The notes below the pieces were generated by a model that was not told the DNA's origin, did not search any database, and saw nothing but the letters and a program-made list of their open reading frames with translations. A stretch of DNA of 45,420 bases from the NCBI RefSeq assembly GCF_013340935.1, contig NZ_WHOS01000057.1, forward strand, positions 1 through 45,420. The letters are read 5' to 3'. Source of the DNA: Azospirillum melinis (lineage in GTDB: Bacteria > Pseudomonadota > Alphaproteobacteria > Azospirillales > Azospirillaceae). Position numbers and translations under genes: made by a program. This document shows, one piece after another, positions 1-11,753 of this stretch. Positions within the stretch are counted from its first letter, which is position 1, and the number at the start of each line of letters is the position of its first letter.

Positions 1-65
1 AATGAAGTTGCCTGTTGACGGTTTCTTTTGCAACCAGAAAGCGGCATGCGATATCGAGTACGGCC

Positions 66-986
66 TCATGGTCTCGGAGAGGTGAATAAGAGCCAGGCCC
101 AGATCAGGCTGCCGGCCGTATGCTGTCCGTCCGGCAGCAGCACCGCCATTCCCAGATAGACGCCCAGGTTCAGGATCATCCCCACCACCGCCGCGGCGAT
201 GGCGGCCAGCGCACCTGCGGCCAGGCGGTTGTGGATCAGCCGCTCCAGATAGGGGGCGCCGGCGAAGATGAACAGGAAGCAGGGCAGGAAGATGACGTAG
301 GTCGTCAGCGCCGCTCCCAGCGTTCCCGCCAGCGCCGGCGACAGCGCGCCCGGCCGGTTCCAGCCGGCGAAGAAACCGACATACTGTGTAACCAGGATCA
401 GCGGCCCCGGCGTCGTCTCGGCCAGCGCCAGCCCGTCGATCATCTCCCGCGGGCTAAGCCAGCCATGGGTATCCACCGCCTGTCCGGCAATGTAGGGCAG
501 CACGGCATAGGCGCCGCCGAAGGTGATGAAGGCGGCCTTGGTGAACAGCGCCGCGATGCCGCGCCAGGGATCGGCACCGATGGCCAGCAGGACCGCCCCC
601 ACCGGCACCGCCCACAGAACCAAGCCCAGCACCAGCAGGGTAAGCAGCCGGCCGGCATTCGGAGCGGGCTCCGCCGTCAGGTCGGTGGTGGAACCGCCGT
701 CGGAGCCATCGTCGCCCGCCGGATACGGATGGGCGAACCAGCGGCGGCCCGTACGCGCCGCCACCCCGCCGATCACAGCCGCGACGCCGATCACCAGTGG
801 GAAGGGCAGGTGCAGCAGCGTCAGCACCGGGAAGGCGGCACCGGCCAGGGCGCCGGCGGCCGGCCCCTTCAGCGTGCGGCGGCCCAGGCGCCAGACCGCG
901 GCGGCAAGGCAGCTTTCGCCGTCTGGCGGAGGGGCGGGCCGACGCGTCCGCAGGGACAAATGCCGGGCGCCCATGGCCTTCCGCAT
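66..986 (-). pseudogene. chrA: 5'-truncated chromate transporter (ChrA family)
   Basis: The 306-residue open frame matches the second half of a long-chain ChrA chromate efflux permease. Recognisable blocks are the inter-domain VWRLGRRTLKGP segment (about residues 30-41) and the second CHR domain, with FGGAYAVLPYIAGQ, LALAETTPGPL and VTQYVGFFAGW followed by several hydrophobic helices. Full ChrA proteins have two CHR domains and about 400-450 residues; here the first domain, with its own FGG and PGP motifs, is absent. An in-frame TAA lies four codons upstream of the first ATG, and none of the other frames carries the missing domain. Similarity begins near base 911, only about 150 bases from the divergent gene at 1058, which suggests a deletion. 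The reading frame itself is intact, so a short product is possible, but chromate transport is unlikely. ChrA identity is firm; the pseudogene call is inference. Confidence 0.7.
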
Positions 987-1057
987 CGCGGAGGTTTAAT
1001 ATTGCAACCGCGAGCGCCGCCGTCGGGGCAGGCGCCGGAGGTCGGGGACGCTGCAGA

Positions 1058-2005
1058 ATGAAGGCTTCCACCCGCGGTCTTGCGGCTGTGTTGGGGGCGG
1101 TGCTGTATGCCGGTGCCGGGGGAATCGCGGCGGGCGTGATCGCGGTTGGGGGGCTGACCCTGTCGGCGGCGCCCGCGCAGGCCGCGGTCGGTGTCCATGC
1201 CGAGGAGATCGTGCGCTTTCCGTCCGTCGACGGCGATTTGACCGGCGGCACGCCGACGATGCTGAGCGGCCGGCTGCTGCGCCCTGCGGGTAATGGCCCG
1301 CACCCGGCGGTGGTGATGCTGCATGGCTGCGGCGGCCTTTATGCCCGCAATGGCCGGGTGTCGCCGCGCCATGTCTGGTGGGCCACCCACCTGCAGCGGC
1401 AGGGCTACGAGGTGCTGATGGTTGACAGCTTCGGTCCGCGCGATGTGGAGGAAGTCTGCACCACCGCGCTGAAGGACCGTACCGTCCGCGCCACGGTGGA
1501 GCGCAAGCGCGATGCATGGGCGGCACTGGCCTTCCTGCGCAAGCGGCCGGAAGTCGACCATGACCGCATCGGTCTGATCGGCTGGTCGCAGGGAGCGAGC
1601 ACCGTGATGGTCGCTTATGGCGCCGGCGAGGATGGGCCGGCCGGGACCGAGGAGGGCGGCTTCCGCGCCGCCGTCGCTTTCTACCCCGGCTGCAAGGCGG
1701 CGTTGAGCAAGGAGGACTGGCAGCCCGACGGCCCGATGCTGCTGCTGGTCGGCGGCAAGGACGACTGGACGCCGCCGGAGAGCTGCGTCGAGCTGTCCGG
1801 GCGCGACGGGGTCAAAGGCAAGGTCGATCTGGTGGTCTATCCCGACGCCTATCACGGCTTCGACGCGCCGGACGCCCCGGTGCGCAAGCGCAAGGACCTT
1901 GCTACCGCTCCCGGCGGCACCGCCCATGTCGGCACGGACGAAGACGCCCGCTCGGACGCAATCCGGCGGGTGAACGACTTCTTCAAGGAAAAGCTTGGGG
2001 GGTGA
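1058..2005 (+). CDS. Secreted dienelactone hydrolase-like alpha/beta hydrolase
   Basis: Alpha/beta-hydrolase of the dienelactone hydrolase family, 315 residues. The ATG at 1058 starts a typical signal peptide: Lys/Arg near the N-terminus, a hydrophobic core, and a likely cut after the AQA near residue 42. The mature protein should therefore be periplasmic. Catalytic elements are visible in order: the oxyanion-region LHGCGG, the nucleophile elbow GWSQGAS (Ser), the acid in KDDWTPPE (Asp), and the histidine in YHGFD. Two or more cysteines (EVCTTA, YPGCKA, ESCVEL) could form disulfides outside the cytoplasm. The substrate cannot be read from the sequence, since the family covers lactones and many other esters. 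It is divergent to the chrA remnant and converges on greA across a strong palindromic terminator. Confidence 0.85.
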   Translation: MKASTRGLAAVLGAVLYAGAGGIAAGVIAVGGLTLSAAPAQAAVGVHAEEIVRFPSVDGDLTGGTPTMLSGRLLRPAGNGPHPAVVMLHGCGGLYARNGRVSPRHVWWATHLQRQGYEVLMVDSFGPRDVEEVCTTALKDRTVRATVERKRDAWAALAFLRKRPEVDHDRIGLIGWSQGASTVMVAYGAGEDGPAGTEEGGFRAAVAFYPGCKAALSKEDWQPDGPMLLLVGGKDDWTPPESCVELSGRDGVKGKVDLVVYPDAYHGFDAPDAPVRKRKDLATAPGGTAHVGTDEDARSDAIRRVNDFFKEKLGG

Positions 2006-2011
2006 GGGGAG

Positions 2012-2050
2012 TTCGACCGCCCTCTCCCGGCGTGGGAGAGGGCGGTCGAA
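2012..2050. terminator. Bidirectional hairpin terminator, perfect 17-bp stem
   Basis: The arms 2012-2028 and 2034-2050 are perfect complements with a 5-base loop. The hairpin fills the gap between the converging hydrolase gene (stop at 2005) and greA (stop at 2054). It has no long T tract on either side, so it may also be a REP-like element. Its CCTCTCCC/GGGAGAGG core recurs at 15995-16018. Confidence 0.65.
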
Positions 2051-2053
2051 ACG

Positions 2054-2527
2054 TCAACGGAACTCGACCGAAACGATCTCGTACAGCTTGGAACCACCGG
2101 GGGTGGACACCTCGACGCTGTCGCCGACGGACTTGTTGATCAGGGCGCGGGCCAGCGGCGCCTGGATCGACAGAAGGCGGTTCTTGATGTCGCTCTCGTC
2201 CTGGCCGACGATCTGATAGGTCGTCTCCTCGTCCGTGTCCTGGTCGGCCAGGGTCACGGTCGCGCCGAACTTCACAGTGCTGCCGGTCAGCTTGGCCGGG
2301 TCGATGACCTCGGCACGGCTGATCTTGTCCTCCAACTCCAGCACGCGGCCTTCGATGAAGCTCTGACGTTCGCGCGCCGCGTGATACTCGGCGTTTTCCG
2401 AAAGGTCGCCATGTTCGCGGGCTTCCGCGATGGCTTTGATGACCGCCGGGCGTTCGGTGATCTTAAGGTGCTTCAATTCCTCCTGGAGGCGGTTGAAGCC
2501 CGCCGCTGTCATCGGAACTTTTTCCAT
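2054..2527 (-). CDS. greA: Transcription elongation factor GreA
   Basis: 157 residues, the normal GreA length. GreA enters the RNA polymerase secondary channel and stimulates cleavage of backtracked RNA so that stalled complexes restart. The start MEKVPMTAAGFNRLQEEL is typical. Residues 1 to about 75 form the antiparallel coiled coil, with the tip acidic motif in EHGDLSENAEYHAARERQ (the DLSEN Asp/Glu pair positions Mg2+ in the polymerase active site). The rest is the FKBP-like domain (KFGATVTL, YQIVGQDESD, PLARALINKSVGDSVEV). A longer in-frame start 17 codons upstream is unlikely because the family starts at this Met. It lies 96 bases downstream of carB on the same strand, an arrangement common in alphaproteobacteria, and is probably at least partly co-transcribed with it. 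Confidence 0.97.
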   Translation of the reverse strand: MEKVPMTAAGFNRLQEELKHLKITERPAVIKAIAEAREHGDLSENAEYHAARERQSFIEGRVLELEDKISRAEVIDPAKLTGSTVKFGATVTLADQDTDEETTYQIVGQDESDIKNRLLSIQAPLARALINKSVGDSVEVSTPGGSKLYEIVSVEFR

Positions 2528-2623
2528 GTTCGGTCCATCACCGCTTGCAGTCGTTCGACCTGTCCAAAGCGACATCAAGGACGAAGACGGCGCGGAGGAG
2601 GTCCGCCGCGCCGTCGTCCGTCC

Positions 2624-5872
<3,249 letters not shown>

Positions 5873-6133
5873 GGGTCCGCTTCTCTGAAATGTGGTCAGC
5901 CGAAAACCCCCCGGCACCGGAGGACCGGAGACGGAGAGCGGGATGGGCATGTCGTGCAAGGCCCCCTTATAGGGGGTTCCGGGCCGGGGGGGAAGGGGTG
6001 GCATGGATGTCACCCTCGCATGACTGAATCTCGGGCGCGGCACCGCCGCCCCATGCGGGCCTTGAACCGCGGGGGAAAGGGACGCATCAATTCCCCTTCT
6101 CCCATTTCGCATACCCATTGGAGATACGCCCCG

Positions 6134-6964
6134 ATGAGCCACGCATTCGCCAAGGACAGCCGCGCCTGCGCCGCCTGCGTCTCGTGGGGCGGCGAACGTG
6201 CGCTGTCGGAGGACAACACGCTGGTGCATGTCGCCCGCCACGGGGTGGAGGGGGAGTGCCGCACCGCCAGCAGCCAGGACTACCGCCGCATCACCAAGGG
6301 CTATCACACCTGCACCGCCTGGGCGCCGCTGCCGATGCTGAAAAAGCATGGCGGCCGGATCGGCCACATGCCGGCGGGGCAGGCGCACACGCTTGTCACC
6401 GCCGCGGCCTCGCGGCCCATTCCGCAGCTGGTTTCCCAGCCGGTACCGGCGGCAGCGGCCTTCGCGTCGGCGCCGGTGGCGACTCCGGTTCTGGACCTGC
6501 CGCCGCCGCCCTGCCGGGCCGACGTTATCGACGTGGAACAGACGCCGCAGGTCCGTATCCTCTACACCCACTGGGTGAGGCTGAAGCGCAAGCGCCGCAT
6601 GCCGCTGGCAAGCGAGATCGACACCGCCCAGGTGCGGGAAAGCGTTCCGCGCACCGCCCTGATGGAGCCGACCGCCGACGGCAGCGATTTCGTCTACAAG
6701 TCTTGCGGCCGCGCCCTGCAGCGCCGGCTGGCCGAGCGGCCGACGACGCGGCGGGTGACCGACTGCCACCCGGAGCAGGCGGCGCAGCGCTGGCTGTCCG
6801 ACCTGCGCGCCTGCCTGGAAAGCGGCGAGCCGCGCTGCCTGCTGGTGCGCGATGACCCGATGCTGCCGGGGGCGAAGTTCGTCGAGCTGCTGCTGCCGCT
6901 GGCCGACGTGGAAGGCGGGCCGGCGACGCGCGTGCTTGCCTACCGCCACGTGCCGGGTGGTTGA
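6134..6964 (+). CDS. Cys-rich N-terminal domain plus PAS_5-like domain protein
   Basis: 276 residues, not a characterised gene. Residues 1-66 hold four cysteines (C12, C15, C42, C60) in a C-x2-C ... C ... C pattern with conserved-looking aromatic residues (W18, Y57, W63), suggesting a small metal-binding or redox domain. Residues about 70-135 are Ala/Pro-rich linker. From about 140 the sequence (ILYTHWVRLKRKRRMPLASEID, then FVYKSCGRALQRRL, then LLLPLAD) resembles the PAS_5 family found in many Rhodospirillales. A second PAS_5-like protein lies at 17958-18503. The start was chosen because an ATG is followed directly by the Cys domain. The next gene begins 12 bases after its stop, so the two are probably one operon. 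The metal-binding role is inference. Confidence 0.7.
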   Translation: MSHAFAKDSRACAACVSWGGERALSEDNTLVHVARHGVEGECRTASSQDYRRITKGYHTCTAWAPLPMLKKHGGRIGHMPAGQAHTLVTAAASRPIPQLVSQPVPAAAAFASAPVATPVLDLPPPPCRADVIDVEQTPQVRILYTHWVRLKRKRRMPLASEIDTAQVRESVPRTALMEPTADGSDFVYKSCGRALQRRLAERPTTRRVTDCHPEQAAQRWLSDLRACLESGEPRCLLVRDDPMLPGAKFVELLLPLADVEGGPATRVLAYRHVPGG

Positions 6965-6976
6965 GGAGGGGCGGCG

Positions 6977-7351
6977 ATGGGCGATGCGCCAAGCGGAGAA
7001 GGACCGAAGGGAGAAGGGCCCGGCCCGGAGATCGTCGGCGTCTGGCCGGCGGCGGTGTGGATCGTTGTCGGCGCCGGGCATTACCTGAACGACCCCGACC
7101 ATTTTGCCGGCTGGAAGGGTGCCCTGTATTTCGTGCTGGGCACCGGGCTGGTGGCGCTGATCGGCGGCATCGCCAGCCTGTCGGCCCGCCGCACCGTCGC
7201 CGGCATCCAGGAACGCCTGCTGAAGGAGGTCCGCCATCGCCGCGACTGGGCGAGCTGGTGGGTGGCACTGGGGCTGCGTGGGCTGGTCGGGCTTGGCGAG
7301 GCGGTGCTGGTGACGCTGCTGGCGCTGTCGGTGGTGGCGAAGCTGGGGTGA
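6977..7351 (+). CDS. Small membrane protein of unknown function
   Basis: 124 residues, not recognised. The N-terminal 18 residues are Gly/Pro-rich and charged. Two or three hydrophobic segments follow: about 20-34 (VWPAAVWIVVGAG), 47-68 (GALYFVLGTGLVALIGGIASL) and 96-122 (the final helix, ending VAKLG). A basic, amphipathic stretch between them (ARRTVAGIQERLLKEVRHRRDW) should be cytoplasmic. A good Shine-Dalgarno (GAGGAGGGG) sits just before the ATG and overlaps the stop of the preceding gene, so translation of the two is probably coupled. That links it to the Cys/PAS_5-like protein; no function is assigned. Confidence 0.7.
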   Translation: MGDAPSGEGPKGEGPGPEIVGVWPAAVWIVVGAGHYLNDPDHFAGWKGALYFVLGTGLVALIGGIASLSARRTVAGIQERLLKEVRHRRDWASWWVALGLRGLVGLGEAVLVTLLALSVVAKLG

Positions 7352-7382
7352 GGCATCGTCGGTGGTTTCCCCTTAAACACCG

Positions 7383-7413
7383 ACGGCCCCGCTCCTTCAG
7401 GAAGCGGGGCCGT
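7383..7413. terminator. Hairpin terminator between convergent genes
   Basis: Arms 7383-7393 (ACGGCCCCGCT) and 7403-7413 are perfect 11-bp complements with a 9-base loop. The hairpin lies between the stop of the small membrane gene (7351) and the stop of napC (7430), so it can end transcripts from both sides. There is no strong T tract. Confidence 0.65.
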
Positions 7414-7429
7414 TGCAGCAACCTGATCC

Positions 7430-8047
7430 TTACTTCTGGCTGGTCTTCATGCTCCAGCCCGGCTCGATCCCCTGCATGTCGGGCAGGTGGTGGGCGATGC
7501 CCTTATGGCAGTCAATGCAGGTGTTCTGGCCGGTGAACAGATAGGTCTCGTGCATCTTGGCGGCACGGGGGTTCTGCTTGGTGATGTCCATCGAGTCCGC
7601 GCTGTGGCAGTTCCGGCATTCCAGCGAGTTGTTCGATTTCAGCCGCGCCCATTCGTGCTCGGCCAGTTCGCGGCGCTTGTCCAGGAACTTCTCGCGGGTG
7701 TCGATGGTGCCGAAGATCTTGCCCCAGACCTCCTTCGACGCCTGCATCTTGCGGGCGATCTTGTCGGTCCACTGGTGCGGGACGTGGCAATCGGGGCAGC
7801 TGGCGCGCACGCCGGACCGGTTGGTGAAGTGGATGGTCTGCTTAAGCTCCTCATAGGGATTGTCGCGCATCTCGTGGCAGCTGATGCAGAAGGCTTCCTT
7901 GTTGGTGGCCTCCAGCGCGGTATTGAAGCCGCCCCAGAACACCACGCCGGCGATGAAGCCGCCCAGCGTCAGGAAACCCAGGCTGAAATGGACGCTAGGG
8001 CGGGCGAACAGCCGCCACAGGCACAGCACGGCGTCGCGGATTTTCAT
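7430..8047 (-). CDS. napC: Tetraheme cytochrome c NapC, quinol dehydrogenase of nitrate reductase
   Basis: 205 residues, normal for NapC/NirT. It is anchored by one N-terminal membrane helix (about residues 19-41) and passes electrons from membrane quinol to periplasmic NapAB. Four CxxCH heme motifs are visible: C54-H58, C84-H88, C144-H148 and C177-H181. The start MKIRDAV fits the family; its ATG overlaps the napB stop in an ATGA arrangement, so translation is coupled. It is the last gene of napEDABC and is followed by a hairpin terminator. NrfH/TorC-like relatives share the fold, but the operon context fixes the assignment. Confidence 0.96.
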   Translation of the reverse strand: MKIRDAVLCLWRLFARPSVHFSLGFLTLGGFIAGVVFWGGFNTALEATNKEAFCISCHEMRDNPYEELKQTIHFTNRSGVRASCPDCHVPHQWTDKIARKMQASKEVWGKIFGTIDTREKFLDKRRELAEHEWARLKSNNSLECRNCHSADSMDITKQNPRAAKMHETYLFTGQNTCIDCHKGIAHHLPDMQGIEPGWSMKTSQK

Positions 8048-8568
8048 TTCTGGCCGCCTTGGGCATGGCCCAGGACCGAGTCGAAGTCTTGGAAGCTGTT
8101 GGGAACGATCGGCTGGGCGTCGGTCTGCGGCACATGGCACTGGGTGCAGAAGTAGCGGCGCGCCGCCACCGTGCCCAGCGTCTGGCCGTCACGGTCCTGG
8201 AAATGGGTGACCGACAGCATCGGCGCCTGCGAGCCGGCCGTGTTGCGGCGGTCGTGGCAGGTCAGGCACTTGTTGATGTTCAGGTCGATCTGATAGTCGC
8301 GGATGGCATGCGGGATCAGCGGCGGCTGGTCGGCGTAGTTGCGCACGCGCTTCTGGTCGTCGGTGATCTCGCGGTGGGTCGCTTCGGCCGGGACATCCGC
8401 GGTGATCGGATGGTTGGTGGAGGGGACCTTGATCCCCCCCACGGTGCCGGTGGCGTCCGCCATCACGACATGCTTGTCGGCGGCGACAACACCGGAGGTG
8501 ACGCCGATGGTCAGGGCCGGGATGCCGGCCAGCAAGGCCAGCGCGGCGATCAGGAAACGGGTCTTCAT
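8044..8568 (-). CDS. napB: Diheme cytochrome c NapB, nitrate reductase small subunit
   Basis: 174 residues. NapB is the periplasmic electron-transfer subunit that docks on NapA. A Sec signal peptide (MKTRFLIAALALLAGIPALT, likely cut near residue 30) precedes the mature protein. Two heme c motifs are seen, C101-H105 (CLTCH) and C141-H145 (CTQCH), with the family hallmarks PPLIPHAI and a histidine-containing SVTHFQDR that may supply a distal ligand. It starts 14 bases after the napA stop and overlaps napC by four bases. Confidence 0.96.
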   Translation of the reverse strand: MKTRFLIAALALLAGIPALTIGVTSGVVAADKHVVMADATGTVGGIKVPSTNHPITADVPAEATHREITDDQKRVRNYADQPPLIPHAIRDYQIDLNINKCLTCHDRRNTAGSQAPMLSVTHFQDRDGQTLGTVAARRYFCTQCHVPQTDAQPIVPNSFQDFDSVLGHAQGGQK

Positions 8569-8582
8569 GATGCCGGCACTCC

Positions 8583-11084
8583 TCAGGCGTTCAGGACTGG
8601 CGTGATCTTGACCGCGCATTTCTTGTAGTCGGTCTGCTTGCTGATGGGGTCGGTGGCGTCGAGCGTCACCTTGTTGATGAGGACCGTGTGGTCGAAGAAG
8701 GGGACGAAGACTAGGCCGCGCGGCGGCTTGTTGCGCCCGCGCGTCTCGACCCGCACCCGGACCTCGCCGCGCCGGGAGGTGACGCGCACCTCCTGCCCGC
8801 GCCGGACGTTGAGATCCTTGGCGTCGTCGGGGTGCATGAACACCACGGCATTGGGGAAGGCCTTGCGCAGTTCCGGCACGCGGAGCGTCATCGATCCGCT
8901 GTGCCAGTGCTCGATCACGCGGCCGGTGCTGAGCCAGAAGGGATAGTCGGTGTCGGGCGCTTCGGCCGGCGGCTCGTAGGGCAGGGCGAAGACGTTGGCC
9001 TTGCCGTCCTTGTTGCCATAGAAGCGCATGCCCTCGCCGGCCTTCACATACGGATCGGAGCCCTCGCGGTAGCGCCACTTGGTCTCCTTGCCGTCCACCA
9101 CCGGCCAGCGCAGGCCGCGTTCCTGGTGGTACTGCTCGAAGGGCGCCAGATCGTGGCCGTGGCCGCGGCCGAAGGAAGCGTATTCCTCGAACAGCCCCTT
9201 CTGGACATAGAAGCCGGCGTCCTGGGCCTCCTGGTTGTTGTAGGTCGGGTCGAGGTCGGACAGCGGGAAGCGGTCGACCTGGCCGTTGCGGAACAGCACC
9301 TCGTACAGCGTCTTGCCGCGCAGCTCCGGCTTCTTGTTCAAGAGATCCTCCGGCCACACCTCCTCGATGCGGAAGCGCTTGGAGAACTCCATGATCTGCC
9401 ACAGGTCGGACCGCGCGCCGTCGGGCGCATCGACCAGCTGGCGCCACAGCTGGGTGCGGCGCTCGGCATTGCCGTAACCGCCCTCCTTCTCCACCCACAT
9501 GGCGGTGGGCAGGATCAGGTCGGCGGCCAGCGCCGTCACGGTGGGGTAGGGATCGGAGACGACGATGAAGTTTTCCGGGTTGCGGTAGCCGGGGAAGGTC
9601 TCCTTGGCCGTGTTCGGGGCCGTCTGCATGTTGTTGTTGCACATGACCCAGTAGGCGTTGAGCTTGCCGTCCTTCAGCATGCGGTCCTGCTGGACGGCGT
9701 GGTAGCCGACCTTGTCGGGGATGGTCCCCTCCGGCAGCTTCCAGATCTCCTCGGCGTGTTTGCGGTGCTCGGGGTTGGTCACCACCATGTCGGCGGGCAG
9801 CCGGTGCGAGAAGGTGCCGACCTCGCGCGCGGTGCCGCAGGCCGACGGCTGGCCGGTCAGCGAGAAGGGGCCGCAGCCGGGCTGGGAGATTTTGCCGGTC
9901 AGCAGGTGGATGTTGTAGACGAGGTTGTTGGCCCAGACGCCGCGGACATGCTGGTTGAAGCCCATGGTCCAGAAGGACACGACCTTCACCTTCGGGTCGG
10001 CATACAGCTCGGCCAGCGCCTCCAGCCGGTTCTTCGGCACGCCCGACAGCTCGTGGGCCTTGTCCAGCGTGTAGGGTTCGACGAACTTGGCGAACTCGTC
10101 GAAGCTGATCGGGTCGGAGTCGTTGGCCTTGTCGGCGTTCTTCGCCTTCTTCTCCAAGGGGTTGTCGGGACGCAGGCCATAGCCGATGTCGTCGCGCCCG
10201 CGCTTGAAGTTGCAGTGCTTCTCGACGAACTCCTTGTTCACCCGGCCGGTCTTGATGATGTGGTTGGCGATGTAGTTCAGGATCGCCAGGTCGGAGCCGG
10301 GGGTGAAGACCAGGCCGATGTCGGCGAGGTCGAAGCTGCGATGCTCGTAGGTGGAGAGCACGGCGACCTTGCAGCCGGGATGGCTGAGGCGGCGGTCGGT
10401 GACGCGCGTCCACAGGATGGGGTGCATCTCCGCCATGTTGGAGCCCCACAGCACGAAGGCGTCGGCCTGCTCCATGTCGTCATAGCAGCCCATCGGCTCG
10501 TCCATGCCGAAGGTGCGCATGAAGCCGGCCACTGCCGATGCCATGCAGTGACGGGCGTTCGGGTCGAGATTGTTGGAGCGCAGGCCGGCCTTCATCAGTT
10601 TGGAGGCGGCATAGCCCTCATAGATGGTCCATTGGCCGGAGCCGAACATGCCGACGGCGGTCGGACCCTTCTTCTTCAGGGTCTCCTTCCACTTGGCGGC
10701 CATGATGTCGAAGGCGGCGTCCCAGCTGATCGGCTCGAACTCGCCGTCCTTATCGAACTTCCCGTCCTTCATGCGCAGCAGCGGCTGGTTCAGCCGGTCC
10801 TCGCCATACATGATCTTGGACAGGAAATAGCCCTTCACGCAGTTCAGGCCGCGGTTCACCTCGGCCTTCACGTCGCCATGGGTGGCGACGACGCGGCCGT
10901 CCTTGACGCCGACCATCACGCCGCAGCCGGTGCCGCAGAACCGGCAGGGGGCCTTCGACCAGGTCAGCTTGGCGCCTTCGCCGGTCAGGAGGTTGGCAGC
11001 GGACGCGGGCAGCGAGATTCCGGCCGCCGCGGCGGCGGCAGCGGCGGCTTGCGCCTTCAGGTAATCGCGGCGGGACAGAAACAT
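8583..11084 (-). CDS. napA: Periplasmic nitrate reductase catalytic subunit NapA
   Basis: 833 residues, full length. NapA reduces nitrate to nitrite in the periplasm using a bis-MGD molybdenum centre and one [4Fe-4S] cluster. The N-terminus carries a twin-arginine signal (SRRDYLK, R5-R6) with an Ala-rich core and a likely cut near A29/A30, as expected for a protein exported folded. The cluster cysteines are C47, C50, C54 and C82 (C-x2-C-x3-C-x27-C). The molybdenum ligand is C180 in NARHCMAS. The C-terminal molybdopterin-binding domain is present, with the blocks FWLSTGRVIEHWHSGSMT and VFMHPDDA. It needs the chaperone NapD, encoded just upstream. Confidence 0.98.
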   Translation of the reverse strand: MFLSRRDYLKAQAAAAAAAAAGISLPASAANLLTGEGAKLTWSKAPCRFCGTGCGVMVGVKDGRVVATHGDVKAEVNRGLNCVKGYFLSKIMYGEDRLNQPLLRMKDGKFDKDGEFEPISWDAAFDIMAAKWKETLKKKGPTAVGMFGSGQWTIYEGYAASKLMKAGLRSNNLDPNARHCMASAVAGFMRTFGMDEPMGCYDDMEQADAFVLWGSNMAEMHPILWTRVTDRRLSHPGCKVAVLSTYEHRSFDLADIGLVFTPGSDLAILNYIANHIIKTGRVNKEFVEKHCNFKRGRDDIGYGLRPDNPLEKKAKNADKANDSDPISFDEFAKFVEPYTLDKAHELSGVPKNRLEALAELYADPKVKVVSFWTMGFNQHVRGVWANNLVYNIHLLTGKISQPGCGPFSLTGQPSACGTAREVGTFSHRLPADMVVTNPEHRKHAEEIWKLPEGTIPDKVGYHAVQQDRMLKDGKLNAYWVMCNNNMQTAPNTAKETFPGYRNPENFIVVSDPYPTVTALAADLILPTAMWVEKEGGYGNAERRTQLWRQLVDAPDGARSDLWQIMEFSKRFRIEEVWPEDLLNKKPELRGKTLYEVLFRNGQVDRFPLSDLDPTYNNQEAQDAGFYVQKGLFEEYASFGRGHGHDLAPFEQYHQERGLRWPVVDGKETKWRYREGSDPYVKAGEGMRFYGNKDGKANVFALPYEPPAEAPDTDYPFWLSTGRVIEHWHSGSMTLRVPELRKAFPNAVVFMHPDDAKDLNVRRGQEVRVTSRRGEVRVRVETRGRNKPPRGLVFVPFFDHTVLINKVTLDATDPISKQTDYKKCAVKITPVLNA

Positions 11085-11178
11085 GAGGAGGACTCCAGGT
11101 TCGGAGGAAATTCGGTCGGGAAAAGGCGGAAACGGCGCGCCTGGGTGACGATCCGGGTGACGGTCCTGGGGAGGGGCG

Positions 11179-11445
11179 TCAGGCTGCGTCGATCGCGTCC
11201 GCGGGTTCGTAGTGGTGGTAGACCATGGTGGTGGTGTGAACGCCGGGAATGGCGTTCAGCAGGGCGATGCGGTCGACGACCTCGGCCGCGCTGGCGGTGA
11301 CCAGCGTCACCACCGCCTTGCCGTTCTCCGCGGCACACCAGTCCAGCCCGGCGACGGAGGCCGCTGCCTCGCGCACGGCGTCGGTGCGGTCGGGGCTGTG
11401 CTGGATGACGAGGCTGGAGATGTGGACTTCGGGGGCGCGGGGCAT
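11179..11445 (-). CDS. napD: NapD, chaperone binding the NapA Tat signal
   Basis: 88 residues. NapD is a small cytoplasmic ferredoxin-fold protein that binds the twin-arginine signal of NapA and delays export until the molybdenum cofactor is in place. The opening HISSLVIQHSPD and the segment GKAVVTLVTASAAEVVDRIALLNAIPGV are typical of the family, as is a closing block of the YHH(Y)E type. It lies between napE and napA; 94 bases separate its stop from the napA ATG. Confidence 0.93.
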   Translation of the reverse strand: MPRAPEVHISSLVIQHSPDRTDAVREAAASVAGLDWCAAENGKAVVTLVTASAAEVVDRIALLNAIPGVHTTTMVYHHYEPADAIDAA

Positions 11446-11468
11446 GTCGGTCCTGGGGAGCGCTGGGC

Positions 11469-11663
11469 TCAGTGGGTGAGGAGCTGGTACATCCAGATCG
11501 AGAAGCCGTAGGCGGAGACGGTACCGACGGCGATCACCGGCCAGACCAGCACTGCCAGCGACAGGAACATCAGCCCTTCGGCCCGGCGGGTCGGGGCCGG
11601 TGCGGAGTCGGTCGCCTTCCGGTCGGACGGATGGGACAGGACGGGGGAGGGGATGGGCCTCAT
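11469..11663 (-). CDS. napE: NapE, small membrane protein of the nap operon
   Basis: 64 residues. A polar N-terminus (1-28) is followed by a single membrane helix (about 31-58) with the family pattern LAVLVWPVIAV then AYGFSIWMYQ. NapE is a small integral membrane protein found as the first gene of nap operons in alphaproteobacteria; its exact role is not settled. It is promoter-proximal here: its ATG is about 120 bases from the FNR-type box. The gap to napD is 23 bases. Confidence 0.9.
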   Translation of the reverse strand: MRPIPSPVLSHPSDRKATDSAPAPTRRAEGLMFLSLAVLVWPVIAVGTVSAYGFSIWMYQLLTH

Positions 11664-11753
11664 GGCGGCACTCTCGGTCGGAGCGGGAACAGGTCGAACC
11701 GGTCCCGGTGCCAGCCCTTGCGGCTGGTCCTTAGGTACTGGTTTTCGGCCCTT

